64,000 bases of DNA, taken from Candidatus Schekmanbacteria bacterium. Lineage in GTDB: Bacteria > CSSED10-310 > JACPHN01. A program made the translations under genes and the position numbers. The notes under the pieces were generated by a model that made no database searches, was not told where the DNA came from, and saw nothing but the letters and a program-made list of their open reading frames with translations. The DNA lies in assembly GCA_016188575.1 (NCBI GenBank), contig JACPHN010000044.1:31616-95615 (forward strand), read 5' to 3'. This document shows, piece after piece, positions 7,894 through 16,543 of this stretch. How positions within the stretch are numbered: position 1 is the stretch's first letter; each line of letters starts with the position of its first letter.

Positions 7894-9837
7894 CTATCGC
7901 CTTCGTTCCCCGTCAAGGCAAGGCAGTGCACCGAAGCCCTCGGGCTCCAGACTGCGAGCGATGAATCGGCTGGCGGAAAGCCCCCTCGTCAGAATGCACA
8001 CCGCGTCGCGGTAACTGCGAGGAGAATCCACGCTTTGGACGAGACGCCACGCCTGCTGTATGGCGCTCAGGTCGAGGTAGTGCCTGAGGGCGGGCGAGAG
8101 GTGGATCGCGCGCAAATGTGCCTCGACCGCCGTCGCCTCTCTGCGCAAGCGAGCGCACAGGTCCGCGGCCTGGCGGCCGCGGAGGCGGTTCATCCTCACC
8201 GCGTCCGGGAGGCGTCCGAGCATCGCGGTGCGGATCAATAGCCGGTCCAGGCCGGTTTCCCGGTCAAAAAACAAATGGTCCGGTACGCCGAGGCAGAAGC
8301 GCACCACGCGGATGTCCGCCGTCGGATCGCGGATCGAGAGGCCATGAGCCGCGCCATCCTCGGCGAACAGGTCACCCAGGATCGAGCGCCCCAGGCGCAG
8401 CATGCCGAGCCGCGCCTCCAGGGGATGGTGCCATGGCGCCCACATGGGGTGCAGCGCGTCGCCGACCGAGGCCCGTACGATGTCGAGTCGCGAGGCCAGG
8501 CGATCGTTCAGGGCCGTGTTCCCCCTCCACGGTTTGCCGAGCCGCAGGCGCAAGGCAAGCAACGGCCCCAGAACGGACTGCGGCATGATCCCATACCCCG
8601 CTCGCTTCAGCCAACCCTTCTTCGCGGTAATATATTCGCGAAACGTTTTTCCGGGCAGCGATCTCGGCATTCCCTTCCAGGAAATCGTCGCGTTGCCAAG
8701 CTGACCCGTGAGCACGACCGCGGCGCCCTCGGCGGCGGCAGCGGCATGGATGTCAGTCATCCAGTAGGCGTTGGCGCTCGCGTGCAGCGGCGACGCGTGA
8801 ATGCACACCGATCGATCGATGGCCTCAAGCACAGATATGGCTTCGGAGCGGAGCGGCAGGTGTTGGATCCCGGGAGCTGCTCGCGCCGCCAGCTCCGCGA
8901 GTGATTGCTCATCTCCAAATCGGTCCGAGGAAACCGATGAGGAGGTGTCGAAGATAGGGACAGAGGTATAGGCGAGCAGAGCGCGGCCCTGGGCTGCCAG
9001 GTGCCGAGCGGCGGTCACGGCAACAGACGAGGAGTCGAGCCCTCCGGACAGCGTTGCTGCCACGCGGCCGCTGCTGCGGAGTCGGCAGCGCACCGCTTCG
9101 TCGAAGACCGGTAAAAAGGCCTCGCTGCATTCCTCGATGGATTTGTAAGGGACTTCGTGGAAGTCCTCCTGGAGCGCGTACTGCCGGGCGCTGGCGAGGC
9201 CGCTTTGCACCGTCAGCAGGTGTGCGGGCGGCAGGCGGCGAATCGGCGCGAACGCTGTGCGGTCTCCGTGATAGACCGGCCAGGACAGCAGGAGCTGCGC
9301 GACGAAGAGCTCGTCAACGGTTGCGAGGCTGGCGTCCAGGGCCAGAAGCGCCTTCTTGTCGCTGGCAAAGGCAAACCATCGCGGACCCGCATGGTAGTGA
9401 ATGGGACACTGGCCAATTGGGTCGCGCGCCAGCAACAGGCGATGGGCGCCGGGCGAATAGACGGCAAACGCCCAGTCGCCGATGAGCCTCTCGGCACAGC
9501 CCTCGGCCCAGTGCTCGTAGCACCGGCCAAGCAGCGCGCCGTCGCTCAGCGATGCCCGCTCCGCGAGCGGAACCTTCAACGCGTCCATGAGCTCCTCGCG
9601 GTTGTCGAGCCGCGCCGCGGAGATCGAGATGTCGCCGTTGGCGAGCGCGACAGGCTGGCGCTCATGCAGTCCCTCAGGCGTATCCGCCCGCAACCGGCAG
9701 CCGAGCCCCGCGCGCTCGCTTTGCCACGCTCCGGACTCCTGTCGGCCCCAGCAGCTCGAACCGGCATCCAGGCGAGCCAGGTCCTGTCCCACGCATCGCC
9801 GATCATCCCAGCGGAGGATGCCGAAAATCGCGCTCAC
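7894..9837 (-). CDS. Asparagine synthetase-like cyclase (lasso cyclase-type)
   Basis: The 647-aa protein has the AsnB two-domain layout. The N-terminal Ntn-hydrolase-like domain starts MSAIFG, so the catalytic Cys2 of true glutamine-hydrolysing enzymes is replaced by Ser. The C-terminal ATP-pyrophosphatase domain carries SGGLDSSS at residues 264-271. Loss of Cys2 argues against free asparagine synthesis and fits enzymes that adenylate a carboxylate for ring closure by a peptide amine, such as lasso-peptide cyclases. It starts at a GTG 19 bases after the PqqD-like gene and ends an operon with an HprK-like kinase. That neighbourhood supports a role in peptide modification. The product and substrate are unknown. 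Confidence 0.82.
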   Translation of the reverse strand: MSAIFGILRWDDRRCVGQDLARLDAGSSCWGRQESGAWQSERAGLGCRLRADTPEGLHERQPVALANGDISISAARLDNREELMDALKVPLAERASLSDGALLGRCYEHWAEGCAERLIGDWAFAVYSPGAHRLLLARDPIGQCPIHYHAGPRWFAFASDKKALLALDASLATVDELFVAQLLLSWPVYHGDRTAFAPIRRLPPAHLLTVQSGLASARQYALQEDFHEVPYKSIEECSEAFLPVFDEAVRCRLRSSGRVAATLSGGLDSSSVAVTAARHLAAQGRALLAYTSVPIFDTSSSVSSDRFGDEQSLAELAARAAPGIQHLPLRSEAISVLEAIDRSVCIHASPLHASANAYWMTDIHAAAAAEGAAVVLTGQLGNATISWKGMPRSLPGKTFREYITAKKGWLKRAGYGIMPQSVLGPLLALRLRLGKPWRGNTALNDRLASRLDIVRASVGDALHPMWAPWHHPLEARLGMLRLGRSILGDLFAEDGAAHGLSIRDPTADIRVVRFCLGVPDHLFFDRETGLDRLLIRTAMLGRLPDAVRMNRLRGRQAADLCARLRREATAVEAHLRAIHLSPALRHYLDLSAIQQAWRLVQSVDSPRSYRDAVCILTRGLSASRFIARSLEPEGFGALPCLDGERRR

Positions 9838-9856
9838 CTGCGGCGCTCCCGGTCAA

Positions 9857-10165
9857 TCAATCGACCGCGTCAGCGCCGATCAGGCCAACGCGGTACAGCT
9901 CGTCGAGAAACTCCAGCACGTCGGATTCGCAGCGCGCCGCCGACACGTCGTAGCGCTGCTTCAAGAGCTCGCACAGATCGCGAACCCGGATCGGCGCGCG
10001 GAGCAGCTCCCAGATGTGCCGTCCAATTGGGTCGAGCCCATAATAGGCGTCAGCCCGTTGGCTGATCATGACGAGCTCGTCATCGATGGGCGCGGAGTCG
10101 ATGCCCGGTGAGTGACAAACGAGACTGTCTCGCGAAATGGCGGGAGGGGAATGGCGGCGGCTCAT
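9857..10165 (-). CDS. PqqD-family peptide recognition protein
   Basis: The 102-aa protein begins at the ATG at 10165, behind a GGAG eight bases upstream. It contains DDELVMISQRADAYYGLDPI then GRHIWELL and a C-terminal helix around DVLEFLDELYRVGLI, the PqqD fold (RiPP recognition element, three helices plus a short sheet). Such proteins bind leader peptides and present them to modifying enzymes. In lasso systems this is the B1 protein. It lies between the kinase and the cyclase; its start overlaps by four bases (ATGA) the end of a 60-codon ORF. A fused or adjacent B2 protease, normally present, is not seen. Confidence 0.85.
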   Translation of the reverse strand: MSRRHSPPAISRDSLVCHSPGIDSAPIDDELVMISQRADAYYGLDPIGRHIWELLRAPIRVRDLCELLKQRYDVSAARCESDVLEFLDELYRVGLIGADAVD

Positions 10166-10344
10166 GGCTCGTGCTCCGACAAGTGAGTAGAGGGCGTCGC
10201 GCCCGCGACGCATCTCGAGGACCAGCCGAGGTCGGGCACCGGCGCCTGCTCCGCGGGTGGTCCGCACGCGTGCCCACATACGCAGGGCTCGCGTCCTCGC
10301 GCTCGAGGACTCGGGACAGGGTATCCGCCGGTGGTCCGGTGCAT
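10162..10344 (-). CDS. Candidate small peptide (possible RiPP precursor)
   Basis: A 60-codon ORF fills the otherwise unexplained 180-base gap between the kinase and PqqD genes. Its ATG follows the kinase stop by one base and its TGA overlaps the PqqD ATG, as in translationally coupled genes. The peptide has a Y-P-V-P at residues 8-11, which fits the YxxP leader motif bound by lasso B1 proteins. It also has four cysteines, C-V-C-G-H-A-C at 21-27 and Cys45, and Gly24 followed by Glu32 at ring distance. Against it: no Thr at the penultimate leader position before Gly24, no clear ribosome site, and all three frames are open in this GC-rich stretch. Confidence 0.3.
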   Translation of the reverse strand: MHRTTGGYPVPSPRARGREPCVCGHACGPPAEQAPVPDLGWSSRCVAGATPSTHLSEHEP

Positions 10345-10345
10345 G

Positions 10346-11257
10346 CTACGTCTCGGCAAGAAGCAACGAAGTCAGCTCGGCGGCCGTCCACCGCTGCCGC
10401 GGGCGACAGACGCGGAACATCGGCAGCGCGGCAGCGCGCAACAGCGGACCGGTGAAAGCCAGAGCGCCTCCCGCAGTTCCCGGTGGGAGACACGCGCCTT
10501 CCAGCCACGCAAGCTTCTCGAGTCCGCGGATCTCTTCGACGGCGATCTCCTCCCCATCGTGCACGGACAGGAAGAACAGACGCCCCACGCGAGCAGCCGG
10601 CGAGAGCGCGTCGCGGCATTCGAGGTGGATCAGGCGTTTGGCGGCAAACACTCCCGGCGGCACCGCACTGGGGCCGGGCGCCCGGAGATGCATGCGCTCG
10701 GCTGCGTCCGCGCAGAGGCGGTACTGCGGATAGGCTGGGAGCACGACGAGCTCACCATTGTCGTCCGACCGAATCACGCTCACGTCATCGGCGATGAGCC
10801 GCGCGCCGCTCCGCACGGCGGTCGCAAGCCACGTCGACTTGCCGGCGCCGGATTCGCCCGCAACGACCACCGCGCCGGAGGCGGTGCGGGCGGCATTGGC
10901 GTGCAGCACCAGGCAACCCCTCTGTGCCATGATGGCGGGCATGCAGGAATAGAGGAGGAAGCGATGTAGGGTCCCCGGGTCGCTGCCGGCCTCGGCGTCA
11001 ATCACGATCTCGCAGCCATTCGCTGCCAGAAAACGACCGTATCCCGTCCTCCACAAGGTCGTGCCATCGCGTCCGACCTGCACCTGGACCCCGTCCTGCA
11101 GCCGATGGGCCTGTAAGGCCCGAGCCGCCAGCAACGGTTCCAGGGGGGCGAGCCGGACCCACACGTCCACGCTCTGCCCGCATGCGTCTTGCAGGACCGG
11201 GCTGCGGAATGGAAAGGCGAAGCACAGCCCGAACGCCGTGTAGAAATGCCTGCTCAC
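10346..11257 (-). CDS. HPr kinase-like protein (HprK-related)
   Basis: The 303-aa protein has a C-terminal P-loop kinase domain with GESGAGKST at residues 134-142, the exact form seen in HPr kinase/phosphorylase, followed by LIADDVSVI, the conserved acidic segment. The N-terminal half has no HprK N-domain signature. HprK-like proteins without HPr partners are known next to PqqD-type proteins and asparagine-synthetase-like cyclases in lasso and related peptide clusters, where some phosphorylate the precursor. The gene is first in the three-gene minus-strand operon. No HPr or PTS gene lies nearby, which argues against carbon regulation. Confidence 0.82.
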   Translation of the reverse strand: MSRHFYTAFGLCFAFPFRSPVLQDACGQSVDVWVRLAPLEPLLAARALQAHRLQDGVQVQVGRDGTTLWRTGYGRFLAANGCEIVIDAEAGSDPGTLHRFLLYSCMPAIMAQRGCLVLHANAARTASGAVVVAGESGAGKSTWLATAVRSGARLIADDVSVIRSDDNGELVVLPAYPQYRLCADAAERMHLRAPGPSAVPPGVFAAKRLIHLECRDALSPAARVGRLFFLSVHDGEEIAVEEIRGLEKLAWLEGACLPPGTAGGALAFTGPLLRAAALPMFRVCRPRQRWTAAELTSLLLAET

Positions 11258-11640
11258 CGCTTACCGGCGGCCGAAACGTATGTGTTCACCTCCCCCCCGC
11301 GTGCGGGGGGAACCGCGGGGGGGCGATCAGCAATGGCGCAACAATGCGGTCGCGCGCGCTGCGAGCAATCCGCATCGCTGACCTTCCGAGAGCGGTAGCG
11401 CACCACTTGCCATCCCCGGGTTGATCGCCGACATGCAAACGAGGGGCAGATTCAGATTTGACGAGCGCCTGTTTCCGCGCCAGGAGCCGCCGCCAGCATA
11501 CCAAACGGCGCGGCGAACGCGGGCCAACAGTGGAGTCCGCGATCTGGACTGCGAGCGTAGCGCGACAAGACCGATTTGTGAAGGCGTTCTTGCTCGCCCG
11601 TAGGATTGCTTGACCAGATCGACTGCGAAGCGTCGGCTCA
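11258..11640. other. Intergenic stretch upstream of the peptide operon
   Basis: No gene is convincing in this 380-base stretch. It must contain the promoter of the minus-strand kinase operon, though no clear consensus boxes are visible. It includes a GC-rich palindrome (11284-11325) of a family repeated elsewhere in the window. Confidence 0.4.
11284..11325. repeat. GC-rich palindromic repeat, copy 1
   Basis: The sequence GTTCACCTCCCCCC leads into a stem CCCCCCGC / GCGGGGGG (11293-11300 with 11303-11310) followed by a second G-run. It matches palindromes at 21129, 35131 and 51276 in its GTTCACC(T)CC start and G-run end. It lies 27 bases upstream of the HprK-like gene. Confidence 0.6.
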
Positions 11641-11670
11641 CGTCATCCCTTCGTCAGCCGGTCCGAAACC

Positions 11671-11783
11671 CCGCCCTTCAGGGCGGAATCGCCGCGGAAC
11701 CCCGGCCTGAAGGCCGGGGTTTCAGCGGTGGTTTGGGCGGGGTCCAAACCCCGCCCAAACATGTCGCCGGCCTAAAGGCCGGC
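11671..11783. repeat. Tandem array of four hairpins
   Basis: Four perfect hairpins follow each other within 113 bases: CCGCCC-TTCA-GGGCGG (11671-11686), CCCCGGCC-TGAA-GGCCGGGG (11700-11719), a 13-bp stem with CCAA loop (11731-11760), and GCCGGCC-TAAA-GGCCGGC (11766-11783). The four-base loops and stem style resemble the subterminal hairpins of IS200/IS605 elements, including those of the complete element at 51.4-53.6 kb. No transposase remains here, so these are probably relics or palindrome-associated non-autonomous copies. Confidence 0.65.
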
Positions 11784-11833
11784 TCCGGGACAGCGAGCGC
11801 GACGCTGACCGTCTGGGATGCCGTTCCCGTTCC

Positions 11834-12150
11834 CCAAAAAACTTTCTGCCCAGCCTGATCCTGGTGGGCGAGAACAGCCTACTGACGCTGACGATCGACA
11901 ACTCGTCGAGCCTGTCGCCGGAGGAAGGACTCGACTTTTCCGACTCGGTCCCCGCCGGACTGGTCATCGCCACGCTCGGAAACGCCGCGAGGTCTGCATC
12001 GCCGGCCTTGGAGATGCGCGAGGCGAGCGCCACCTCGTCGCTGGCGCGGCGCTCCCGGATGCCGCCGGCGCGCCGCGGGTGGACAAGCGAAACCTGGCGC
12101 GGAGCTTGCACAAGAGGTCGGCACGCGGCACGCAGAGGATGCCGCGAACA
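11834..12150 (+). pseudogene. Remnant of a DUF11-type repeat surface protein
   Basis: One frame reads LTLTIDNSSSLSPEEGLDFS then DSVPAGLVIATLGNA, which closely follows the repeat unit of large bacterial adhesins (LTFTIDN...GLAFTDTLPAG...). There is no start, the matching frame breaks after about 45 residues, and the following sequence is low-quality coding. It is a decayed internal fragment lying between the hairpin array and the VWFA gene, not the N-terminus of that gene. Confidence 0.55.
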
Positions 12151-12177
12151 GCCTGTGAACTTTCGGAGGACAGTCAC

Positions 12178-14433
12178 ATGTCGACCACGACGGCTCGAAA
12201 TGACACGCGATCTCACCGATCCCCCCGACTCCGGCCGCTTGGGAGCACTCCGGCGAGCATGATGCGTACGTTGCTGGCGCTGTTGATGCTGGCGTGCCTG
12301 CCCGCCTCCGCGCTCCCGGCAGCGCCTGCGGAATCCCCCGCGGATCGCTTGGATATCAGCGTTTCCACGGTGCACGTGCGCGTCCCGGTCACGGTCGTCG
12401 ACAGCCGCGGCCGACCCGTGCGCGGCCTCACGGCGAGCGACTTCGCGCTGACCGACGATCGCGTCGATCAGGAAATCACCTCCTTCGAGGCCGTCGATCT
12501 CCAGAGCTCCGAAGCCGCGGAGCTCGTTCGCAACCTGCCGGCGGCGCGGCGGAACATCTTGTTTCTCTTCGATTTGAGTAATTCTACAATGAAGGGGATA
12601 TTGGAGGCCAGAGCAGCAGCGCTAGGCGCAGTCGCGAGTCTGCTGCCAACCGACAGTGCCGCAGTGATGGTCGCGAGCAGCGGCGGTATCCGTTTCGAGC
12701 TTGCATTCACGCACGACCGCGACCAGCTCCGCCGCGCCCTGACCAACGTCGGAATCGAAACCGGCGGGGTGCGCCGCGATCCGCTGGCACTCTTCCTCGA
12801 CGTGATGGAAAACCAGAACGCCGCGACTTCATTGACCCCACTGCAGCACGACGACCCGATCTCAAAGGGCGGGACCGGCGGGGGCGGCGATGCCGGCGGG
12901 CAGCTCGGGGCCGTCGCGGCCAGCGGCAAACGCATGGGAGAGCGGGAGATTCAGGACCGCGCGGCGGACTGGGCGAGCGAGCTGGCGGCGGTCGGCCTGA
13001 CCCTGAACGCGATTGATGGGCGCAAGCACGTGCTGCTGTTTTCCGCGGGCGTTCCGGACGAGGCGCTGGTGGGTAGCCAGTCGTTGTCGGAAACCACCGC
13101 GGCCGTGGAAAGCAACATCTGGGGAGCCGGCTCGCTCGAATCCGGCAACGGTGATGCGATATTCGGCGCCGCAGGAGTGAAGACCGCGCTCGCGAAAGCC
13201 GTGGAGCAGCTCCAGCGCGCCGATGTGGTCGTTCATTGCGTGGATACGAGCCTGCTCGTCGCCGGCGGGGCAATGGGCCTTCCGGAGGGCAGCGGGCGCG
13301 GCCAGGCGTCACTGCACATGGTTGCCGAGGACACTGGCGGCAACCTCTGGAAAAACGCCAACGACCTCAGCGTGCCGCTGGCTGAAATCGTCGAGCGGTC
13401 CCGCTACACCTATGTCGTCGGCTTCGAGTCGAAGGAACAGCGCGGAGCCGGACAGTATCACAAGCTGGCCCTCGAGCTTCGCAAGGACACAAACGGATGG
13501 CGCGTCATTCACCGGCCGGGCTACTTCGAGCCACGGCCGTTCACGGCGCTCACCGCGATCGAGCGCCAACTGCTCGCGTCGGAGCAAATCGTCAGCGGCA
13601 TTGTGGCGAGCGACATTCCCTTGGACGTCGTCGCCGCACCACTGGTCCCCGGCAAGAATCGGACCGGGGTTTTCACCGTCGTCGAGCTCCCCGAAATCCT
13701 GCGCCGTGAGCCCGCGAAGCAGCTCGATCTCGAGCTCTATGGTTACGCGCGCAAGCTGTCCGGAGAGGTTCTCGCTTTCTTCTCCGACCGCGTGTCATTC
13801 GACGTCGAGCTGGCGCGATCTCAGAACAAGGCCGGCGGCGTCAAGCTCATCGCCCGCCTGGATGTCCCCGCGGGCGATGCCGAGCTCGTGTTCCTGGCGC
13901 GCAACGCCCGCACCGGTGCGACCGGCCTTGGCCGGCAGACGCTGCGCGTTCCCGACCTCGCAAGTGGCGCCCCGGGGATCCTCTCGCCGCTGTTCGTCGA
14001 CGCGTCGTCGTCCTGGATCGTGCGCCGCAGCAGCAGCATTCCGGAAGGCGACGCCTATCCCTTCACGGTGCTCGGCAGCTCCTTCCTGCCCGCGGCGGCG
14101 CCGGCGACGGCGGGTTCGGCCTACCGCGCGTGCCTCACGACTTTTGGTCTGTCAGCGGCGGCGGCCGCCGGCCAGGTCGACATCTCCGGTCGCCTTGTGG
14201 ATAGCTTCGGGCGACCCGTTCGGGGCGCGACGTTCCGCGTCGTGGGCAAGGCGACGGCAAGCGATAGCAGCGGGCGCGTCGATTTTCTGCTCGTAATCGA
14301 GGCGGGCGACGCCACCCACGGACCGCACTCCGTGGAGATCGCGGCGCAGGCGCCCGGAATGCCACCGCAGCGGCTGATCGCGCCGCTCGGCGTCGATCGC
14401 ACCGCTGCGGTGGCGGTCGCCGCTACGGAGTGA
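12178..14433 (+). CDS. VWFA-related domain secreted protein
   Basis: The 751-aa protein starts at the ATG at 12178, which has a GGAGG eight bases upstream; an inner ATG at 12259 directly precedes the hydrophobic signal LLALLMLACLPASALPA and is an alternative. After the signal comes VHVRVPVTVVDSRGRPVRGL and LTASDFALTDD, then NILFLFDLSNST, the DxSxS-type MIDAS of a von Willebrand A domain (approx. residues 125-140), and RRNILF framing. This combination is the VWFA-related family common in Acidobacteria. The C-terminal part contains a bacterial Ig/carboxypeptidase-regulatory-like segment (GRLVDSFGRPVRGATFRVVG). It is probably periplasmic or surface-exposed; ligand unknown. Confidence 0.82.
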   Translation: MSTTTARNDTRSHRSPRLRPLGSTPASMMRTLLALLMLACLPASALPAAPAESPADRLDISVSTVHVRVPVTVVDSRGRPVRGLTASDFALTDDRVDQEITSFEAVDLQSSEAAELVRNLPAARRNILFLFDLSNSTMKGILEARAAALGAVASLLPTDSAAVMVASSGGIRFELAFTHDRDQLRRALTNVGIETGGVRRDPLALFLDVMENQNAATSLTPLQHDDPISKGGTGGGGDAGGQLGAVAASGKRMGEREIQDRAADWASELAAVGLTLNAIDGRKHVLLFSAGVPDEALVGSQSLSETTAAVESNIWGAGSLESGNGDAIFGAAGVKTALAKAVEQLQRADVVVHCVDTSLLVAGGAMGLPEGSGRGQASLHMVAEDTGGNLWKNANDLSVPLAEIVERSRYTYVVGFESKEQRGAGQYHKLALELRKDTNGWRVIHRPGYFEPRPFTALTAIERQLLASEQIVSGIVASDIPLDVVAAPLVPGKNRTGVFTVVELPEILRREPAKQLDLELYGYARKLSGEVLAFFSDRVSFDVELARSQNKAGGVKLIARLDVPAGDAELVFLARNARTGATGLGRQTLRVPDLASGAPGILSPLFVDASSSWIVRRSSSIPEGDAYPFTVLGSSFLPAAAPATAGSAYRACLTTFGLSAAAAAGQVDISGRLVDSFGRPVRGATFRVVGKATASDSSGRVDFLLVIEAGDATHGPHSVEIAAQAPGMPPQRLIAPLGVDRTAAVAVAATE

Positions 14434-14462
14434 GCCGTCCCGCTGCGATGTAGCCGGCGACA

Positions 14463-15194
14463 CCATGCGGCCTTCTGTCGACCACCGACCCGGCCGGCAA
14501 CGCCACGCTCTACGCCTACGACGCTTCGGGAAACGTGCTCTCGACGACCGATGCCGCCGGCGCGGTGACGCGCTTCGCCTACGACGCGCGGGGAAACCAG
14601 ACCAGGGAGATCGATGCGCTCGGTAACGAGACGGCGATGACCTACGACACTTCGCGGCGGGTGCTCACGCGGGTGCGTAGCCGGTCGCTGGATGGGCTGA
14701 CCGAGCCGCTCGTGACCGCCAACGGCTGCGACGACCTCGGCCGCCTGGTCGCGGTGACCCACGCCGACGGTAGTGTCACCCGCACGGTCTACTACGCGGT
14801 GGGACAGCCGATCGAACAGATCGACGCGCTCGGCCGGGTGACCGCGGTGACCTATCCGGACGGCACCCGGCTCCAGAACGTCTACGACGCGGAGGGACAG
14901 ATGATCGCCCGGACGGATCGCGCCGGGCGGACGACGACGCGCGCCTACGATCCGATGGGGCGCCACATCGCCACCGCCTTCGCCGACGGGGCGACGGAGA
15001 CGCGAGCGTACGACGCGGCCGGCCGCTTGGTGGCGAGCACCGGCGCGCTCGGGGCAAAGACCACCTACACCTACGACGCCGCCGGGAGAATGCTCAGCGC
15101 GACAGATGCGGTAGGGCATGCGACGACGTACGAGCACGACGCGGTCGGGAACCTGGTTCGCACCGCAACACCGGCCGGCGCACAAAGACGGTGA
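14463..15194 (+). pseudogene. RHS/YD-repeat protein fragment
   Basis: About 240 codons in one frame consist of YD repeats: LLSTTDPAGNATLYAYDASG, NVLSTTDAAGAVTRFAYDAR, GRVTAVTYPDGTRLQNVYDA, GRTTTRAYDPMGRHI and others. There is no start codon with a signal or N-terminal domain, no RHS core motif and no toxin tip; the frame stops after TATPAGAQRR. RHS proteins are long toxin-delivery shells or surface proteins, so this is an internal fragment left by rearrangement. It begins 30 bases after the VWFA stop. Confidence 0.8.
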
Positions 15195-15331
15195 CCTCAG
15201 CGGTGGCCATGTCGATCTGGCGGGGAGCCACGCCTCATCCATGGGCTATCGGATTGGCTTGAAATCCTCTCATCTTGTCCATAACCTCAGGCCACACAGC
15301 TTTGGCCTGACCTGGTTTCTCGGAGGCGGTC

Positions 15332-16543
15332 GTGACCCGATTCATCGCGCCCTTGCTTGTGCTCACCCTGGCGTGCACCCCGGTAGCCAGCGCCGCGAGC
15401 TCCGTTCCGCCGTTTCCCTCGAGCCGGCTCGCGTTGGCGGCCGGCGTCATGGGTGACTTCCCGCTGCTGAGGAGTCACCTTGACAGCTTCGAAAGCAAGG
15501 CGGAGGCAACATATTACGTTTGCGTTGCAGATGAGCTCGATCGGGGAAACGGCGCAACCGATTACGTAGACAAGGTGTTCGACGCGTGGGAGGAGAGGCT
15601 AGATCCGGCCAGGCACGTTCTCATCGTGGCGTCAGTCAAGGGCGGCGAAGTGGCCATCCATGCCGGCTCCGACTTCACGGCGCTCGGATTTACCGAGGCT
15701 GCGATCAATAGTGTCATCGATAGTCTTTTCGAACGGCCAGCCAAGCGCGAGGGGACTCGTATGTTCCGTGGCCGCGGCAGGATCACGGGGATGAAAACCA
15801 GCTTGACATCACGGCGGTCTTTCCACCTCGACGAGTATGGGAGTGCCATCATTAGCCTCATCACCGCGGTGGACGAAAACCTCGCGGCGCGCGAGGCGTC
15901 GGCGCCGCGAAGGGAGCGCGAGACGGATACCGCCCACGAGCGCTTCTCGGCAAGGCTTGGGGAGGTGGCTGCGGCGGTGCGGGCCGCGCGGGGGACGCTT
16001 CTGGCTCATCAGCATGAGGCGATCAGCGTGCCGCCTGAGGCGCTCGCCTGGGCTGATCCGGCGCTCGCCGAAGCGGCGGTGCTCTCGAAATCGGACCCTA
16101 AATCGGCGGTGCGGTCGCTCGAGCTCGTTGCGGACGCGATGAAGGCGATCGAGCGGGATGCCGCGGAAGGGTTCCCGAACCGCCGGCTGGCGCTGGCCGG
16201 AGTCGAGGAGAGGCGTCTGGAGCACCGGTCCCTCGAGGTCAGAATTCGGGCGGAGAATTTCGATACCGCGTCTGTTGCCGAAAAGCTCTCGATGATCAAG
16301 GAGGAAATCGCGGGGGCGGAAGCATGGCTTGCAGAGGGAAGGACGGACCGTGCTTTGTATGCGGTGTCGGGTCTTCGCCGCGAGCTGGAAGATGCGGAGC
16401 GCACGCTCGCATGGTTGGGCTTCCTGCAAACTGTCGAGCTCCGGGTCCTCCCGGGGATCGGCGCCGGTGCGGTCGTAATCCTGCTCCTCGCTCTGTGGTG
16501 CCGCACGCGGAGTCGCCGGAAGAAGTGCGCGTTGGGAGCTTGA
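15332..16543 (+). CDS. TPM-domain membrane-anchored protein
   Basis: The 403-aa protein starts at a GTG with GGAGG five bases upstream. A signal peptide (FIAPLLVLTLACTPVASA) is followed by a TPM domain over about residues 45-150, recognisable by ATYYVCVADELDRGNG, VLIVASVKGGEVAIHAGSDF and the second acidic segment. The region from 190 to 345 is charged and helical, likely coiled. A membrane helix lies at the C-terminus (GAGAVVILLLALWC) followed by a basic tail. TPM proteins act at the envelope in repair or turnover roles and some are acid phosphatases. The role here is not determined. Confidence 0.78.
   Translation: MTRFIAPLLVLTLACTPVASAASSVPPFPSSRLALAAGVMGDFPLLRSHLDSFESKAEATYYVCVADELDRGNGATDYVDKVFDAWEERLDPARHVLIVASVKGGEVAIHAGSDFTALGFTEAAINSVIDSLFERPAKREGTRMFRGRGRITGMKTSLTSRRSFHLDEYGSAIISLITAVDENLAAREASAPRRERETDTAHERFSARLGEVAAAVRAARGTLLAHQHEAISVPPEALAWADPALAEAAVLSKSDPKSAVRSLELVADAMKAIERDAAEGFPNRRLALAGVEERRLEHRSLEVRIRAENFDTASVAEKLSMIKEEIAGAEAWLAEGRTDRALYAVSGLRRELEDAERTLAWLGFLQTVELRVLPGIGAGAVVILLLALWCRTRSRRKKCALGA

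Noticed and set aside
10108-10619. Overlapping ORFs on both strands around the kinase-PqqD junction
   Set aside because: Open by base composition; no motifs, and partly antisense to the kinase.
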